18,979 nucleotides of DNA. Source: Ilumatobacteraceae bacterium (GTDB taxonomy: Bacteria; Actinomycetota; Acidimicrobiia; Acidimicrobiales; Ilumatobacteraceae). Below the pieces are notes generated by a model, which saw nothing but the letters and a program-made list of their open reading frames with translations, did not search any database and was not told where the DNA came from. Positions 7,791-15,243 of this stretch are shown here, piece by piece (the stretch's first letter is position 1; each line of letters starts with the position of its first letter). The translations under genes and the position numbers were made by a program. The stretch lies in assembly GCA_025463305.1 (NCBI GenBank), contig JAOBWK010000052.1:1-18979 (forward strand), read 5' to 3'.

Positions 7791-8714
7791 GTGATCCGCG
7801 CCGAAGGGCTCACGAAGCGCTACGGGTCGACGGTGGCGGTCGATCACCTCGACTTCACGGTGCAGCCGGGTGTGGTCACCGGGTTTCTCGGGCCGAACGG
7901 TGCGGGCAAGACAACGACGATGCGGATGATCCTCGGCTTGGATGCGCCGTCGGAGGGGCAGGTCACGGTCAACGGCAAGGCATATTGCGATGTGCCGTAC
8001 CCGTTGCACGAGGTGGGAGCGTTGCTCGACGCGAAGGCGCTCCATCCGAGTCGGAGTGCGTACAACCATCTGCTGGCGTTGGCGAAGAGCAGCCGGATCA
8101 GTCCGAAGCGGGTCGATGTCGTGCTGGACATGGTCGGGCTCACCGAGGTCGCCTCGAAGCCGGCTGGAAAGTTCTCGTTGGGGATGGGCCAGCGGCTCGG
8201 GATCGCAGCGGCTCTGCTCGGCGATCCGCCGATCTTGATGTTCGACGAGCCGGTGAACGGTCTCGATCCGGAGGGGATCTTGTGGATCCGGAACCTTCTC
8301 CGATCGTTGGCGATGGAGGGCCGCACAATCTTCCTGTCCAGTCACTTGATGTCGGAGATGGCTCAAACGGCGGATCAGCTGATCGTGATCGGTCGGGGTC
8401 GCTTGATCGCGGCGGACAGCGTCGCGAACGTCGTTGGTGGCGGGGGTGGGACCGTGCGTGTGGAGACGCCGTACATGGAGTCGCTGACCCGGGTCCTGAC
8501 CGCGGAGGGAGCAACGGTCCGCACGCTCGATGACTCGCTCGAGGTCAGCGGCCTCGAATCCAGCCGGATCGGCGAGATCGCACTCGAGCATCGCATCGTG
8601 ATCCATGAGCTGGTTCGCCAACGCGAGTCGTTGGAAGACGCCTACTTCAGGCTCACCGAGGCGAGCGTCGACTTCCACGGCACGAGTGACGCACTCGTGG
8701 GAGCGGCACGATGA
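7791..8714 (+). CDS. ABC transporter ATP-binding protein (pair 1)
   Basis: A 307-aa cytoplasmic ATPase that should power the permease encoded directly after it. Walker A is GPNGAGKTT (34-42, Lys40), the signature is FSLGMGQ (128-134), Walker B is ILMFDEP (Asp152, Glu153), and the switch His is in LSSHLMSE (His185). The gene-family look (PVNGLDPEG, C-terminal accessory domain of about 90 residues, DrrA/BcrA type) indicates an export system for drugs, peptides or lipids; the substrate cannot be read from sequence. The GTG at 7791 places the usual IRAEGLTKRYG start at the N-terminus, with a GGCGGTGG stretch just upstream; longer versions add low-complexity sequence from the intergenic region. 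Its stop overlaps the permease start (ATGA). Probably regulated through the box at 7689. Confidence 0.9.
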   Translation: MIRAEGLTKRYGSTVAVDHLDFTVQPGVVTGFLGPNGAGKTTTMRMILGLDAPSEGQVTVNGKAYCDVPYPLHEVGALLDAKALHPSRSAYNHLLALAKSSRISPKRVDVVLDMVGLTEVASKPAGKFSLGMGQRLGIAAALLGDPPILMFDEPVNGLDPEGILWIRNLLRSLAMEGRTIFLSSHLMSEMAQTADQLIVIGRGRLIAADSVANVVGGGGGTVRVETPYMESLTRVLTAEGATVRTLDDSLEVSGLESSRIGEIALEHRIVIHELVRQRESLEDAYFRLTEASVDFHGTSDALVGAAR

Positions 8715-9541
8715 CCGCCGTTGTCGAGTTCGAGCGCAGCACGTTGCCTCACCCCGAAACGGCGCGGGGTACCTACAGCGCAGCGATCGGGGCGGAATGG
8801 ACGAAGCTCCGAAGTGTGAAGTCGACCGTGTGGTCGTTGATGATCACGATCGTGATCGTCGTCGGACTCGGAGCGTTGCTGTGCGCAGCGATCGTCGCGC
8901 GATGGGACCAGCTCGACCCGATCGACCGGTTGACGTTCGATCCGACGGCGCACAGCCTGAGCGGCATCTTCCTCGCACAGCTCGCGATCGGCGTGCTGGG
9001 CGTTCTCGTGATCGGTTCGGAGTACACGACGGGAGCGATCCGGACGACGTTCGCTGCGACGCCACGCCGGCGCACCGTCATCGCCGCGAAGGCGACTGTC
9101 TTGGCAGCGGTCGCGTTCGCGGTGAGCGTGGTCGCGTGCTTCACGGCGTTCGGTCTCGGTCAGGTCATCCTGCAGGGCAAGCACATCGGAACATCACTCG
9201 GCCGGCCCGAGGTGCTCCGCGCCGTGCTCGGCGGTGCGGTCTACCTGACCGCTGTTGCGATCATCGGCTTCTCGATGGCGACCGTGGTGCGTCGCACGCC
9301 CGGTGCGCTGGCCGCGCTGTTCGCCGTGGTGCTGGTGCTGCCCATCCTGTCCAATGCGCTGCCCAGCCCATGGGACAACAACGTGTCCAAGCTTCTGCCG
9401 GCGACCGCCGGGGAGACGCTGTTCAGCACTCGGGCGTCCGGTGAGTTGCTGACCACCGGGCACGCTGTGCTCGTGCTGGCCATCTGGGTTGCGGTCACGT
9501 TCGCCGGCGCGATGATCACGGTCAGTCGACGCGACGTCTGA
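8711..9541 (+). CDS. ABC-2 type permease (pair 1)
   Basis: A 276-aa integral membrane protein with about six hydrophobic segments, at roughly residues 38-60, 85-105, 120-150, 172-195, 198-216 and 250-270. The N-terminal AEWTKLRSVKSTVWSL element is the typical cytoplasmic coupling start of ABC-2 permeases from actinobacteria (AEWxKLRS...). GSEYTTGAIRTTFAATPRR is the usual re-entrant/loop motif (SEYxxGxIRxTL). It forms the transmembrane part of an exporter with the ATPase whose stop codon it overlaps by 4 bp. The next gene starts 46 bases downstream, behind operator copy 2. The exported substrate is unknown. Confidence 0.88.
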   Translation: MTAVVEFERSTLPHPETARGTYSAAIGAEWTKLRSVKSTVWSLMITIVIVVGLGALLCAAIVARWDQLDPIDRLTFDPTAHSLSGIFLAQLAIGVLGVLVIGSEYTTGAIRTTFAATPRRRTVIAAKATVLAAVAFAVSVVACFTAFGLGQVILQGKHIGTSLGRPEVLRAVLGGAVYLTAVAIIGFSMATVVRRTPGALAALFAVVLVLPILSNALPSPWDNNVSKLLPATAGETLFSTRASGELLTTGHAVLVLAIWVAVTFAGAMITVSRRDV

Positions 9542-9545
9542 GTCG

Positions 9546-9565
9546 CTCTCAGCATCGTCTCAGGA
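9546..9565 (+). promoter_or_regulatory. Putative response-regulator operator, copy 2
   Basis: CTCTCAGCATCGTCTCAGGA has TCAG at 9549 and 9560, again 11 bp apart and followed by GA. It occupies half of the 46-base gap between the permease stop and the response regulator ATG. The position suggests autoregulation of the two-component genes. Only the spacer differs from copies 1 and 3. Confidence 0.55.
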
Positions 9566-9587
9566 TCCCGGTGCGAGACTGCGCCTC

Positions 9588-10262
9588 ATGCGGGTGCTGA
9601 TCGTCGAGGACGAAATCGCGATGGCGCTCGCGCTGTTGGAAGGACTCGAGGCAGAGGGCTACGTGGTCGAGGTTGCTCACGACGGCGTCGACGCTCTGTG
9701 GAGGGTGACCGAATTCGAGTTCGACGCCGTGCTTCTCGACATCATGTTGCCGGGGATGGACGGGTTCGAGATCGTGCGCCAGCTGCGCGAGAAGGAGCAT
9801 CCGGTGCCGGTGATGATGTTGACGGCCCGCGATGGTGACCGAGATCATGCTGAAGCGCTCGATCTCGGTGCTGATGACTTCTTGTCGAAGCCGTTCTCCT
9901 ACGAGGTTCTGCTGGCGCGGCTACGCGCGCTGATCCGACGCGGATCGAGCGTGCGCTCTTCGCTGTTGGTCGTCGGGGATCTGCGGGTGGACATCGTCGG
10001 CCACCACTGTTGGCGGGGCGCCGAGGAGATCGAGTTGACCGCCAAGGAGTTCGAGCTCGTCGCGTTCTTGGCCCACCATCCGGGCGAGGTGGTCAGCAAG
10101 GAAGAACTGCTCCGCCACGTCTGGAACGACGACCGGTTCGACACGAACGTGGTGGAGGTGTACATCGGCTACGTCCGCCGCAAGATCGACGCTCCGTTCG
10201 ATCTCACCACGATCGAGACCGTGCGCGGGCGCGGCTATCGCCTCGTCGCTCGGGTCGCGTGA
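9588..10262 (+). CDS. OmpR-family response regulator (system 1)
   Basis: A 224-aa two-domain regulator. The receiver domain (1-115) has the acidic pocket Glu7/Asp8, phosphoacceptor Asp51 in VLLDIMLPG, Thr79 and Lys101 in the SKPFSY motif, so all switch residues are present. The C-terminal winged-helix domain (about 128-224) shows ELTAKEFELVAFLAHHPGEV, the RHVWNDD turn and VEVYIGYVRRKI, ending with TVRGRGYRL as in OmpR/PhoB. It should be phosphorylated by the kinase that begins two bases after its stop, and it is the natural candidate for binding the three tandem TCAG boxes. ATG 9588 gives the canonical MRVLIVEDE start; the Shine-Dalgarno is weak. Confidence 0.93.
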   Translation: MRVLIVEDEIAMALALLEGLEAEGYVVEVAHDGVDALWRVTEFEFDAVLLDIMLPGMDGFEIVRQLREKEHPVPVMMLTARDGDRDHAEALDLGADDFLSKPFSYEVLLARLRALIRRGSSVRSSLLVVGDLRVDIVGHHCWRGAEEIELTAKEFELVAFLAHHPGEVVSKEELLRHVWNDDRFDTNVVEVYIGYVRRKIDAPFDLTTIETVRGRGYRLVARVA

Positions 10263-10263
10263 G

Positions 10264-11649
10264 GTGAACCGTCGATACCGGCTCGGTTCGGTTCGGGCTC
10301 GCATCACACTGCTCTCCTCGCTGGCGCTCGCGATCGGCCTGCTGCTTGGGGGTCGGCTCCTGTTCGACTCGTTGCGCGACGGGTTGATCGATGCGAAGGC
10401 CGGCTCAGGCCCGGCTCGGGCGGCGGAGCTCGCGGCGTTAGCCGGTCGGGCGCCGCTTCCGGCGATCCTTCCGGCCCTCGAGCCGGCAGATCTGACGGTG
10501 CTCCAGATCGTGGACAGTACGGGACACGTGACGGCGGCCAGCCAACAACTCTCCGGGACACCGGCGCTGGTCGGAGCGAACGACGTCCATCGATCGATCC
10601 GCGAGTCCGTTCCCGGCACGGGTGAAGGGCCATGGCTGATCGAACCCACGCGAGCAACGCTGGGTGGGAGATCCGAGGTCGTGGTCGTGATCACGTCGCT
10701 TCACGATCAGGACGCGAACGTCGAGGTGCTCCGTAACCGTCTCGTGGTCGCTTGGCTGCTGTTGGTCGCCGCCGTCGCAGCACTGATCTGGCTGGTCGTC
10801 GGCCGGACGCTGCGCAGCGTGGACAGGATGCGGCTCAATGTGCAGGAGATCACGGCCTCCCGACTCGATCAGCGCGTCGCCGTGCCGACGGGCGACGACG
10901 AGATCGCCCGGCTCGCGCTCACCCTCAACGACATGTTGGATCGCCTGCAGATCGGCGGCGATGCTCAGCAACGTTTCGTCGCCGACGCATCGCACGAGCT
11001 GCGCACCCCGATCGCGATCTCGCGGACCACCATCGAGGTGGCTGCAGCCCGGCCGGAGGCGGCCGACTGGCCTGCGGTGAGCGCCAAGTTGTTGGCCCAG
11101 AACGAGCGGATGGAACACCTGACGGACGATCTGCTGCTGCTCGCCCGCAGCGGGGGTGGACGGGAGGCTCGGGCAGCCGCGCTCGTCGATGTCGGCGAGC
11201 TCGTGTTGCGCGCGATGGATCGTGTGGTCCCCGGCGATCGCCGCCTCGTGCTGCGCGGTTCGCCGCCTCTGGTCTCCGTCAGCGGTGACCGCGATCAGCT
11301 CGACCGGATGCTTTTGAACGTGATCGAGAACGCTCTCCGCCACGCCCGGCACACCGTGACGGTCGAAGCGGCGGCCGGGTCGACGTCGATCGAGCTGCGC
11401 GTGTCGGACGACGGCGACGGGATCGACCCGGCCGATCGCGACAGCGTGTTCCGCCCCTTCGTGCGCCTCGACGACCACCGCACTCGCTCGTCCGGTGGCA
11501 CCGGGTTGGGACTCGCCATCGTCAAGCAGATCGTTGAAGGCCACCGCGGCACGATCAGGATCGTCGACAACCAACCCGGTGCGACGTTCGTGATTCGCCT
11601 GCCGATCTCAGAGTCCTCTCAGGAAGACCCGCGTAAGGTGGCCCCATGA
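10264..11649 (+). CDS. Sensor histidine kinase with HAMP domain (system 1)
   Basis: A 461-aa membrane kinase. Membrane segments lie at about residues 10-32 and 159-182, enclosing an extracytoplasmic sensor region of about 125 residues with no recognised fold. A HAMP linker follows (about 183-235), then a HisKA domain with FVADASHELRTPIA (His244). The ATPase domain has an N-box NVIENALRHA, a G1 box SDDGDGID and a G2 box GGTGLGLAIV, all intact. The GTG start at 10264 begins one base after the regulator's stop, so the two are co-translated. The stop overlaps the ATG of the LolA-like gene. Operator copy 3 lies within the last 45 bases of this gene. The signal is unknown; the gene order suggests envelope or export stress. 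Confidence 0.92.
   Translation: MNRRYRLGSVRARITLLSSLALAIGLLLGGRLLFDSLRDGLIDAKAGSGPARAAELAALAGRAPLPAILPALEPADLTVLQIVDSTGHVTAASQQLSGTPALVGANDVHRSIRESVPGTGEGPWLIEPTRATLGGRSEVVVVITSLHDQDANVEVLRNRLVVAWLLLVAAVAALIWLVVGRTLRSVDRMRLNVQEITASRLDQRVAVPTGDDEIARLALTLNDMLDRLQIGGDAQQRFVADASHELRTPIAISRTTIEVAAARPEAADWPAVSAKLLAQNERMEHLTDDLLLLARSGGGREARAAALVDVGELVLRAMDRVVPGDRRLVLRGSPPLVSVSGDRDQLDRMLLNVIENALRHARHTVTVEAAAGSTSIELRVSDDGDGIDPADRDSVFRPFVRLDDHRTRSSGGTGLGLAIVKQIVEGHRGTIRIVDNQPGATFVIRLPISESSQEDPRKVAP
11607..11624 (+). promoter_or_regulatory. Putative response-regulator operator, copy 3
   Basis: Exactly the same 18 bases as copy 1 (TCAG at 11608 and 11619). It sits inside the 3' end of the kinase coding sequence, 21 bases before the ATG of the LolA-like gene. 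An identical 18-mer inside a coding region argues that selection acts on the DNA site itself. It could drive or modulate an internal promoter for the last three genes. Confidence 0.55.
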
Positions 11650-12788
11650 AGTCGTTCTCGCACGTCAACCCGCGCTGGGCCGCTCCGCTGATCGCGCTCG
11701 GACTCGTTGCTGCGACCGCAGTGGTCCCCAACTTGCTCGGATCCGCCAACGCCTCCCCACCAGCATTGCCACCGTTGACGCCCGCCGAGTTGCTGGTCAA
11801 GGTGCGCACTGCGCAGGTCTCCGCGCTCGCCGGAACGATCAAGCTGACCAGCAACCTCGGGTTGCCGTCACTGGATTCGCTCGGCGCCCTCGGCGGTGGC
11901 GGATCAGCGACATCGATCACGAGCCTGCTGGCCGGGGAACACTCGGCGCAGGTGTGGATCGACGGTCCGGATCGCGTTCGCATTGCGACCCAGGCTCCGC
12001 TGTCAGAGACGAACTGGATCCGCAACGGCTCCGATGTTTGGAGCTACGACAGCTCGACGCTCACGACGACACACGTCTCGCTCGGCGGCGCAGCATCGAG
12101 CGATCCAGCCGACGTCCCGGAGACCGATGATTCGGTGCTCGACCCCGTGCACGACACGCCGATCGAATTCGCCAAGTCGCTGCTCGACAGGGTCACCCCG
12201 AGCACGTCAGTGACGATGATCGACAACCGCATGGTCGCCGGCCGGGCGGTCTATCAGTTGGTGCTGACACCCAATGATGCCTCTTCCACGATCCACGACG
12301 TGACCTTCGCCGTCGATGCCGCGACGGGCTTGCCGCTCGATGTCAAGGTCGCCGCGAAGTCGTCAGGGTCAACCGCGATCGAGGTCGGTTTCACGTCCAT
12401 CGACTTCAGCACGCCGAGTGCTTCCACCTTCGAGTTCACGCCGCCCCCGGACTCCAATGTCGTCGAAGCGAAGAGTCCCGCGGATCTGTTGTCGGCCGGC
12501 GCTGACCGTCACGGTCGCGACGGCAGCTCCGACCGTTCCGGCGTCGATCGGCTCGGCACGTTGACGACGCTCGGCTCGAACTGGACGACGGTCGCGCTGG
12601 TCGACAAGTCGTCCATCGCATCGCAGCTGCAGTCGTTCCTGTCGAGCGCGCCTCAGGTCACTGTCGGTGGAGCGTCGGCCCACCTCGTGACCACAACGCT
12701 GTTCAACGTGCTCGTCTTTGATGACGGCCGGATCGCCGTCGGTGCGGTTGAACCCGACGCACTCGAAACCCTGGTCGCCAACGCATGA
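11646..12788 (+). CDS. Exported LolA-like protein
   Basis: A 380-aa protein with a signal peptide (hydrophobic core about residues 13-31, likely cleavage after ANA at 34-36). There is no lipobox cysteine, so it is secreted or anchored rather than a lipoprotein. The body (about 45-285) has the features of the LolA/LppX-like beta fold: an opening LTPAELLVKVRTAQ helix, SAQVWIDGPDRVRI, WIRNGSDVWSYDS, YQLVLTPND, VTFAVDAATGLPL and FTSIDFSTPSA. A separate C-terminal segment (about 286-380) has no family I recognise. Such proteins bind hydrophobic ligands or act in envelope-stress signalling; this role is inferred here. The start is well supported by AAGGTGG at 11635-11641 and an ATGA overlap with the kinase. 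It also overlaps the following ATPase by 4 bp. Placed between a sensor kinase and an exporter, it may present cargo or a signal. Confidence 0.75.
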   Translation: MKSFSHVNPRWAAPLIALGLVAATAVVPNLLGSANASPPALPPLTPAELLVKVRTAQVSALAGTIKLTSNLGLPSLDSLGALGGGGSATSITSLLAGEHSAQVWIDGPDRVRIATQAPLSETNWIRNGSDVWSYDSSTLTTTHVSLGGAASSDPADVPETDDSVLDPVHDTPIEFAKSLLDRVTPSTSVTMIDNRMVAGRAVYQLVLTPNDASSTIHDVTFAVDAATGLPLDVKVAAKSSGSTAIEVGFTSIDFSTPSASTFEFTPPPDSNVVEAKSPADLLSAGADRHGRDGSSDRSGVDRLGTLTTLGSNWTTVALVDKSSIASQLQSFLSSAPQVTVGGASAHLVTTTLFNVLVFDDGRIAVGAVEPDALETLVANA

Positions 12789-13765
12789 CATCGGTCATGG
12801 AGCAACGGCCGTCAGATCTGACGGCCGCCATGAACGACGCTGCCTTCGCGATCAAGACGACCGCGCTCACGAAGCGCTTCGGATCGGTCGCAGTGGTCGA
12901 TCACCTGGACCTCCAGGTGCCAGCCGGATCCGTCTTCGGGTTCCTCGGACCGAACGGATCCGGGAAGACCACCACCATCCGGATGCTCCTCGGGCTCATC
13001 TCCCCGAACGAAGGCACCGTTGAGCTCTTTGGGCAGCCGATCCCATCCGCCTCGCGCGACGTACTGCCATCGATCGGGGCGCTCGTCGAAGGCCCGGCGT
13101 GCTACCCGTGGCTCACCGGGCGCCAGAACCTGGAGCGGATGGACGCCGCCGGCCCCCATCCGGAGACCAAGACACGTGCTGCCCGGATCGAGTTGGCGTT
13201 GGAGCGCGTTGGCTTGACGGCAGCGCAGAACAAGAAGTTCCGTGCGTACAGCTTGGGGATGCGTCAACGGCTCGGGCTGGCTCAGGCGTTGCTCCGACCG
13301 AGGCGGATGCTGATCCTCGACGAACCCACCAACGGCATGGACCCGCAGGGCACGCGTGAGATCAGGAACCTGATCCGCGAACTGGCCGCTGACGGAACCA
13401 CGGTCTTCTTGTCGAGCCACCTCCTCGCCGAGATCGAACAGGTCTGCACCCACGTCGCGATGATGCGTCTCGGCAAGCTCGTCACACAGGGTTCGCTCGC
13501 CACGTTGCAGGATCAGAACGCGCCCGAGGTCCACATCCACACATCCGACCTCGACCTCGCGGCTTCGGTCCTGCATGCGCTTGGCCATGAGACCAAGGTT
13601 GTCGACGCTGCGCTCCTCGCGAACCTCGCCGGGTCGAAGCCGGAAGATCTGTGCAAGGCGCTCGTCGACGCAGGCGTCGGCGTTCGCGAGTTCTCGATAC
13701 GCCGCCCGTCGTTGGAGGACACGTTCGTCGCGCTCACCGGTGAGGGCTTCGATGTTGCGCGCTGA
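12785..13765 (+). CDS. ABC transporter ATP-binding protein (pair 2)
   Basis: A 326-aa ATPase with Walker A GPNGSGKTT (55-63, Lys61), signature YSLGMRQ (155-161), Walker B MLILDEPT (Asp179, Glu180) and the switch histidine in LSSHLLAE (His212). The PTNGMDPQG sequence and the C-terminal accessory region place it in the DrrA/CcmA-like exporter group. It differs clearly from the pair-1 ATPase, so the two pairs are paralogues rather than a recent duplication. The first 20 or so residues before FAIKTTALTKRFG are an extra N-terminal extension; an internal ATG near 12830 could be the true start, but the ATG at 12785 overlaps the previous stop (ATGA), which favours it. It overlaps the permease gene by 14 bases. 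Confidence 0.88.
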   Translation: MTSVMEQRPSDLTAAMNDAAFAIKTTALTKRFGSVAVVDHLDLQVPAGSVFGFLGPNGSGKTTTIRMLLGLISPNEGTVELFGQPIPSASRDVLPSIGALVEGPACYPWLTGRQNLERMDAAGPHPETKTRAARIELALERVGLTAAQNKKFRAYSLGMRQRLGLAQALLRPRRMLILDEPTNGMDPQGTREIRNLIRELAADGTTVFLSSHLLAEIEQVCTHVAMMRLGKLVTQGSLATLQDQNAPEVHIHTSDLDLAASVLHALGHETKVVDAALLANLAGSKPEDLCKALVDAGVGVREFSIRRPSLEDTFVALTGEGFDVAR

Positions 13766-14552
13766 ACTGCTGCACCTGTTCCGCCGCCGACGGATCCACG
13801 CTCTCCTGGTCGTGCTCGCGCTCGTACCGATCGCGATCGTGATCGCGCTGCGTCTGTCGGGTGGACCTGATCGGGGCGAGGGCCCCACGTTCGTCAATCA
13901 AGTGACCCACAACGGTGTCTTCGCTGCGCTGGCTGGGCTGGTCATCACGCTGCCCGTCTTCCTTCCGCTCGCTGTCGCGATCGTCGCAGGTGACGCGATT
14001 GCCGGAGAGGCGGGCCTCGGCACCCTGCGATACCTCCTCATCCGCCCCACTGGCCGGTCGCGGTTGCTGGTCGCGAAGGCGTTCACGATCCTCGTGTTCT
14101 GCTTCGTCGCGACGCTCGTCGTCTCCGTCGCAGGGCTTGTGATGGGCTCGATCTTGTTTCCGATCGGACGGGTGACGACGCTCTCGGGCGACACACTCTC
14201 GCTCGGGTCCGGCATCTGGCGGATGTGCGTGGCCGCAGGCCTCGTCTCGTTGTCGTTGCTGGGACTCGCTGCGATCAGCCTGTTTGCGTCGACGATGACC
14301 GATGTGTCCATCGGCGCGATGGCGGCGACTTTGGGAATCCTGATCCTCTCTGGAATCCTCGACGCGATCCCACAGCTGTCGGCGATCCATCCCTGGCTGT
14401 TCACCCACAACTGGCTTTCGTTCGCCGACGTCATGCGCACGCACATCTCATGGACTTCGATCAACAAGAACCTTGGTCTGCAGGCCGCGTACGTTGCGGT
14501 GTTCGCCAGCGCCGCATGGGCGCGTTTCACCCCGAAAGACGTCCTGGCATAA
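13752..14552 (+). CDS. ABC-2 type permease (pair 2)
   Basis: A 266-aa membrane protein with about six hydrophobic segments (roughly 15-36, 55-80, 100-132, 155-180, 187-205 and 238-256). The motif GDAIAGEAGLGTLRYLLIRPTGR is the characteristic cytoplasmic loop of ABC-2 permeases (GExxxGTLxxLLxRPxxR). The ATG at 13752 is preceded by GGTGAGGG and overlaps the end of the ATPase by 14 bases; the longer open frame upstream is an Arg/Ser-rich shadow of the ATPase. It is the last gene of the seven-gene run and is followed by a short hairpin. Confidence 0.88.
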   Translation: MLRAELLHLFRRRRIHALLVVLALVPIAIVIALRLSGGPDRGEGPTFVNQVTHNGVFAALAGLVITLPVFLPLAVAIVAGDAIAGEAGLGTLRYLLIRPTGRSRLLVAKAFTILVFCFVATLVVSVAGLVMGSILFPIGRVTTLSGDTLSLGSGIWRMCVAAGLVSLSLLGLAAISLFASTMTDVSIGAMAATLGILILSGILDAIPQLSAIHPWLFTHNWLSFADVMRTHISWTSINKNLGLQAAYVAVFASAAWARFTPKDVLA

Positions 14553-14559
14553 CGGATCA

Positions 14560-14576
14560 GCTTCCCGTGCGGAAGC
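14560..14576 (+). terminator. Short hairpin after the ABC/two-component locus
   Basis: GCTTCC and GGAAGC form a perfect 6-bp stem around a 5-base loop, starting 8 bases after the permease stop. No T-run follows, so intrinsic termination is doubtful. It could be a processing or rho-dependent end, or chance. Confidence 0.3.
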
Positions 14577-14654
14577 GTGATGACCATCAATGCAGCGTGA
14601 GCGTGTAAGCGCGCCATGGCTGGGCTGGTGTGAGTCCGTCACCGGGCAGAACGG

Positions 14655-15092
14655 ATGAGTTCTGGCGTGCACCTTGCCGTCGTCTGGCCGTCAGCGTCCA
14701 CGCAACCCGTCAACCTCGGTGCACACGTGATTGGCCCGCGATCGCGAATTCCCGATGGTCGTCGGAGGGCATTGATGCCCGGCCTGGCCACCAATGCCTC
14801 TGGCCATTGGGGATCCGTGCTCAACACGCTTCCGGCGTGGCGTTCGGGTCTTGGCGTGACAGCTGGCGGCGACCTCGTCTACGTCGCCGCCGATCATCTC
14901 ACCCTCGCGGTGCTCGCTGAGACACTGGTGCGCGCCGGCGCAGTGATGGCGATGGAGCTCGACATCCATCGCGGCAACGTGACCTTCAACCTGTTCACCC
15001 ATCAAATTCGGTTGGTCGGCCACAAATCGCTATGTGAGCACCGCCTGGCGGGACCTCGTCAGCCCGCGATGACGCTGGTCAACTGTCAGTAA
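14655..15092 (+). pseudogene. Remnant of a phosphodiester glycosidase-like gene
   Basis: An open frame of 145 codons whose middle aligns with the intact protein at 4200-5489. LPAWRSGLGVTAGGDLVYVA matches the intact copy's AVWRSGAGIRADGSVIWVG, and AETLVRAGAVMAMELDIHRG matches ADTLVRAGAIRGMQLEINQE. The membrane anchor and the first three-quarters of the domain are missing, and the sequences before about codon 45 and after about codon 110 do not match. I interpret it as the 3' part of a paralogue after deletion. It is unlikely to be active, though a short expressed product cannot be excluded. It sits between the ABC operon and the second two-component pair. Confidence 0.65.
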
Positions 15093-15133
15093 AGCCTCGT
15101 CGCTCTGGTCCGTCTCGGCACGTCGACGCATAC

Positions 15134-15149
15134 GTTGCTCATATGCAAC
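15134..15149. promoter_or_regulatory. Inverted repeat upstream of response regulator 2
   Basis: GTTGC, six bases, GCAAC form a perfect 5-bp inverted repeat about 95 bases before the regulator start, in an otherwise gene-free 150-base gap. It could be an operator. The TCAG tandem box of system 1 is absent here, so the two systems do not appear to share a site. Confidence 0.25.
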
Positions 15150-15243
15150 CATCACGATCTGCAGGGGTTATGCATGCTGCTTCCCGAACGAGTGGCAGCC
15201 TCAGCCCGCGCGGTCTGGCTGTGCACGATCCAGGACGAGAGGC

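Noticed and set aside
5509..7794. Very long Arg-rich plus-strand frame over the repeat-esterase gene
   Set aside because: It is a frame shadow: composition is dominated by Arg, it has no family motif, and the overlapping frame has a signal peptide, repeats and a catalytic triad.
7791..14552. Lantibiotic/BceRS-type detoxification system
   Set aside because: The two permeases are six-segment ABC-2 type with no large BceB extracellular domain, and kinase 1 has a sizeable extracytoplasmic sensor, so the Bce model does not fit.
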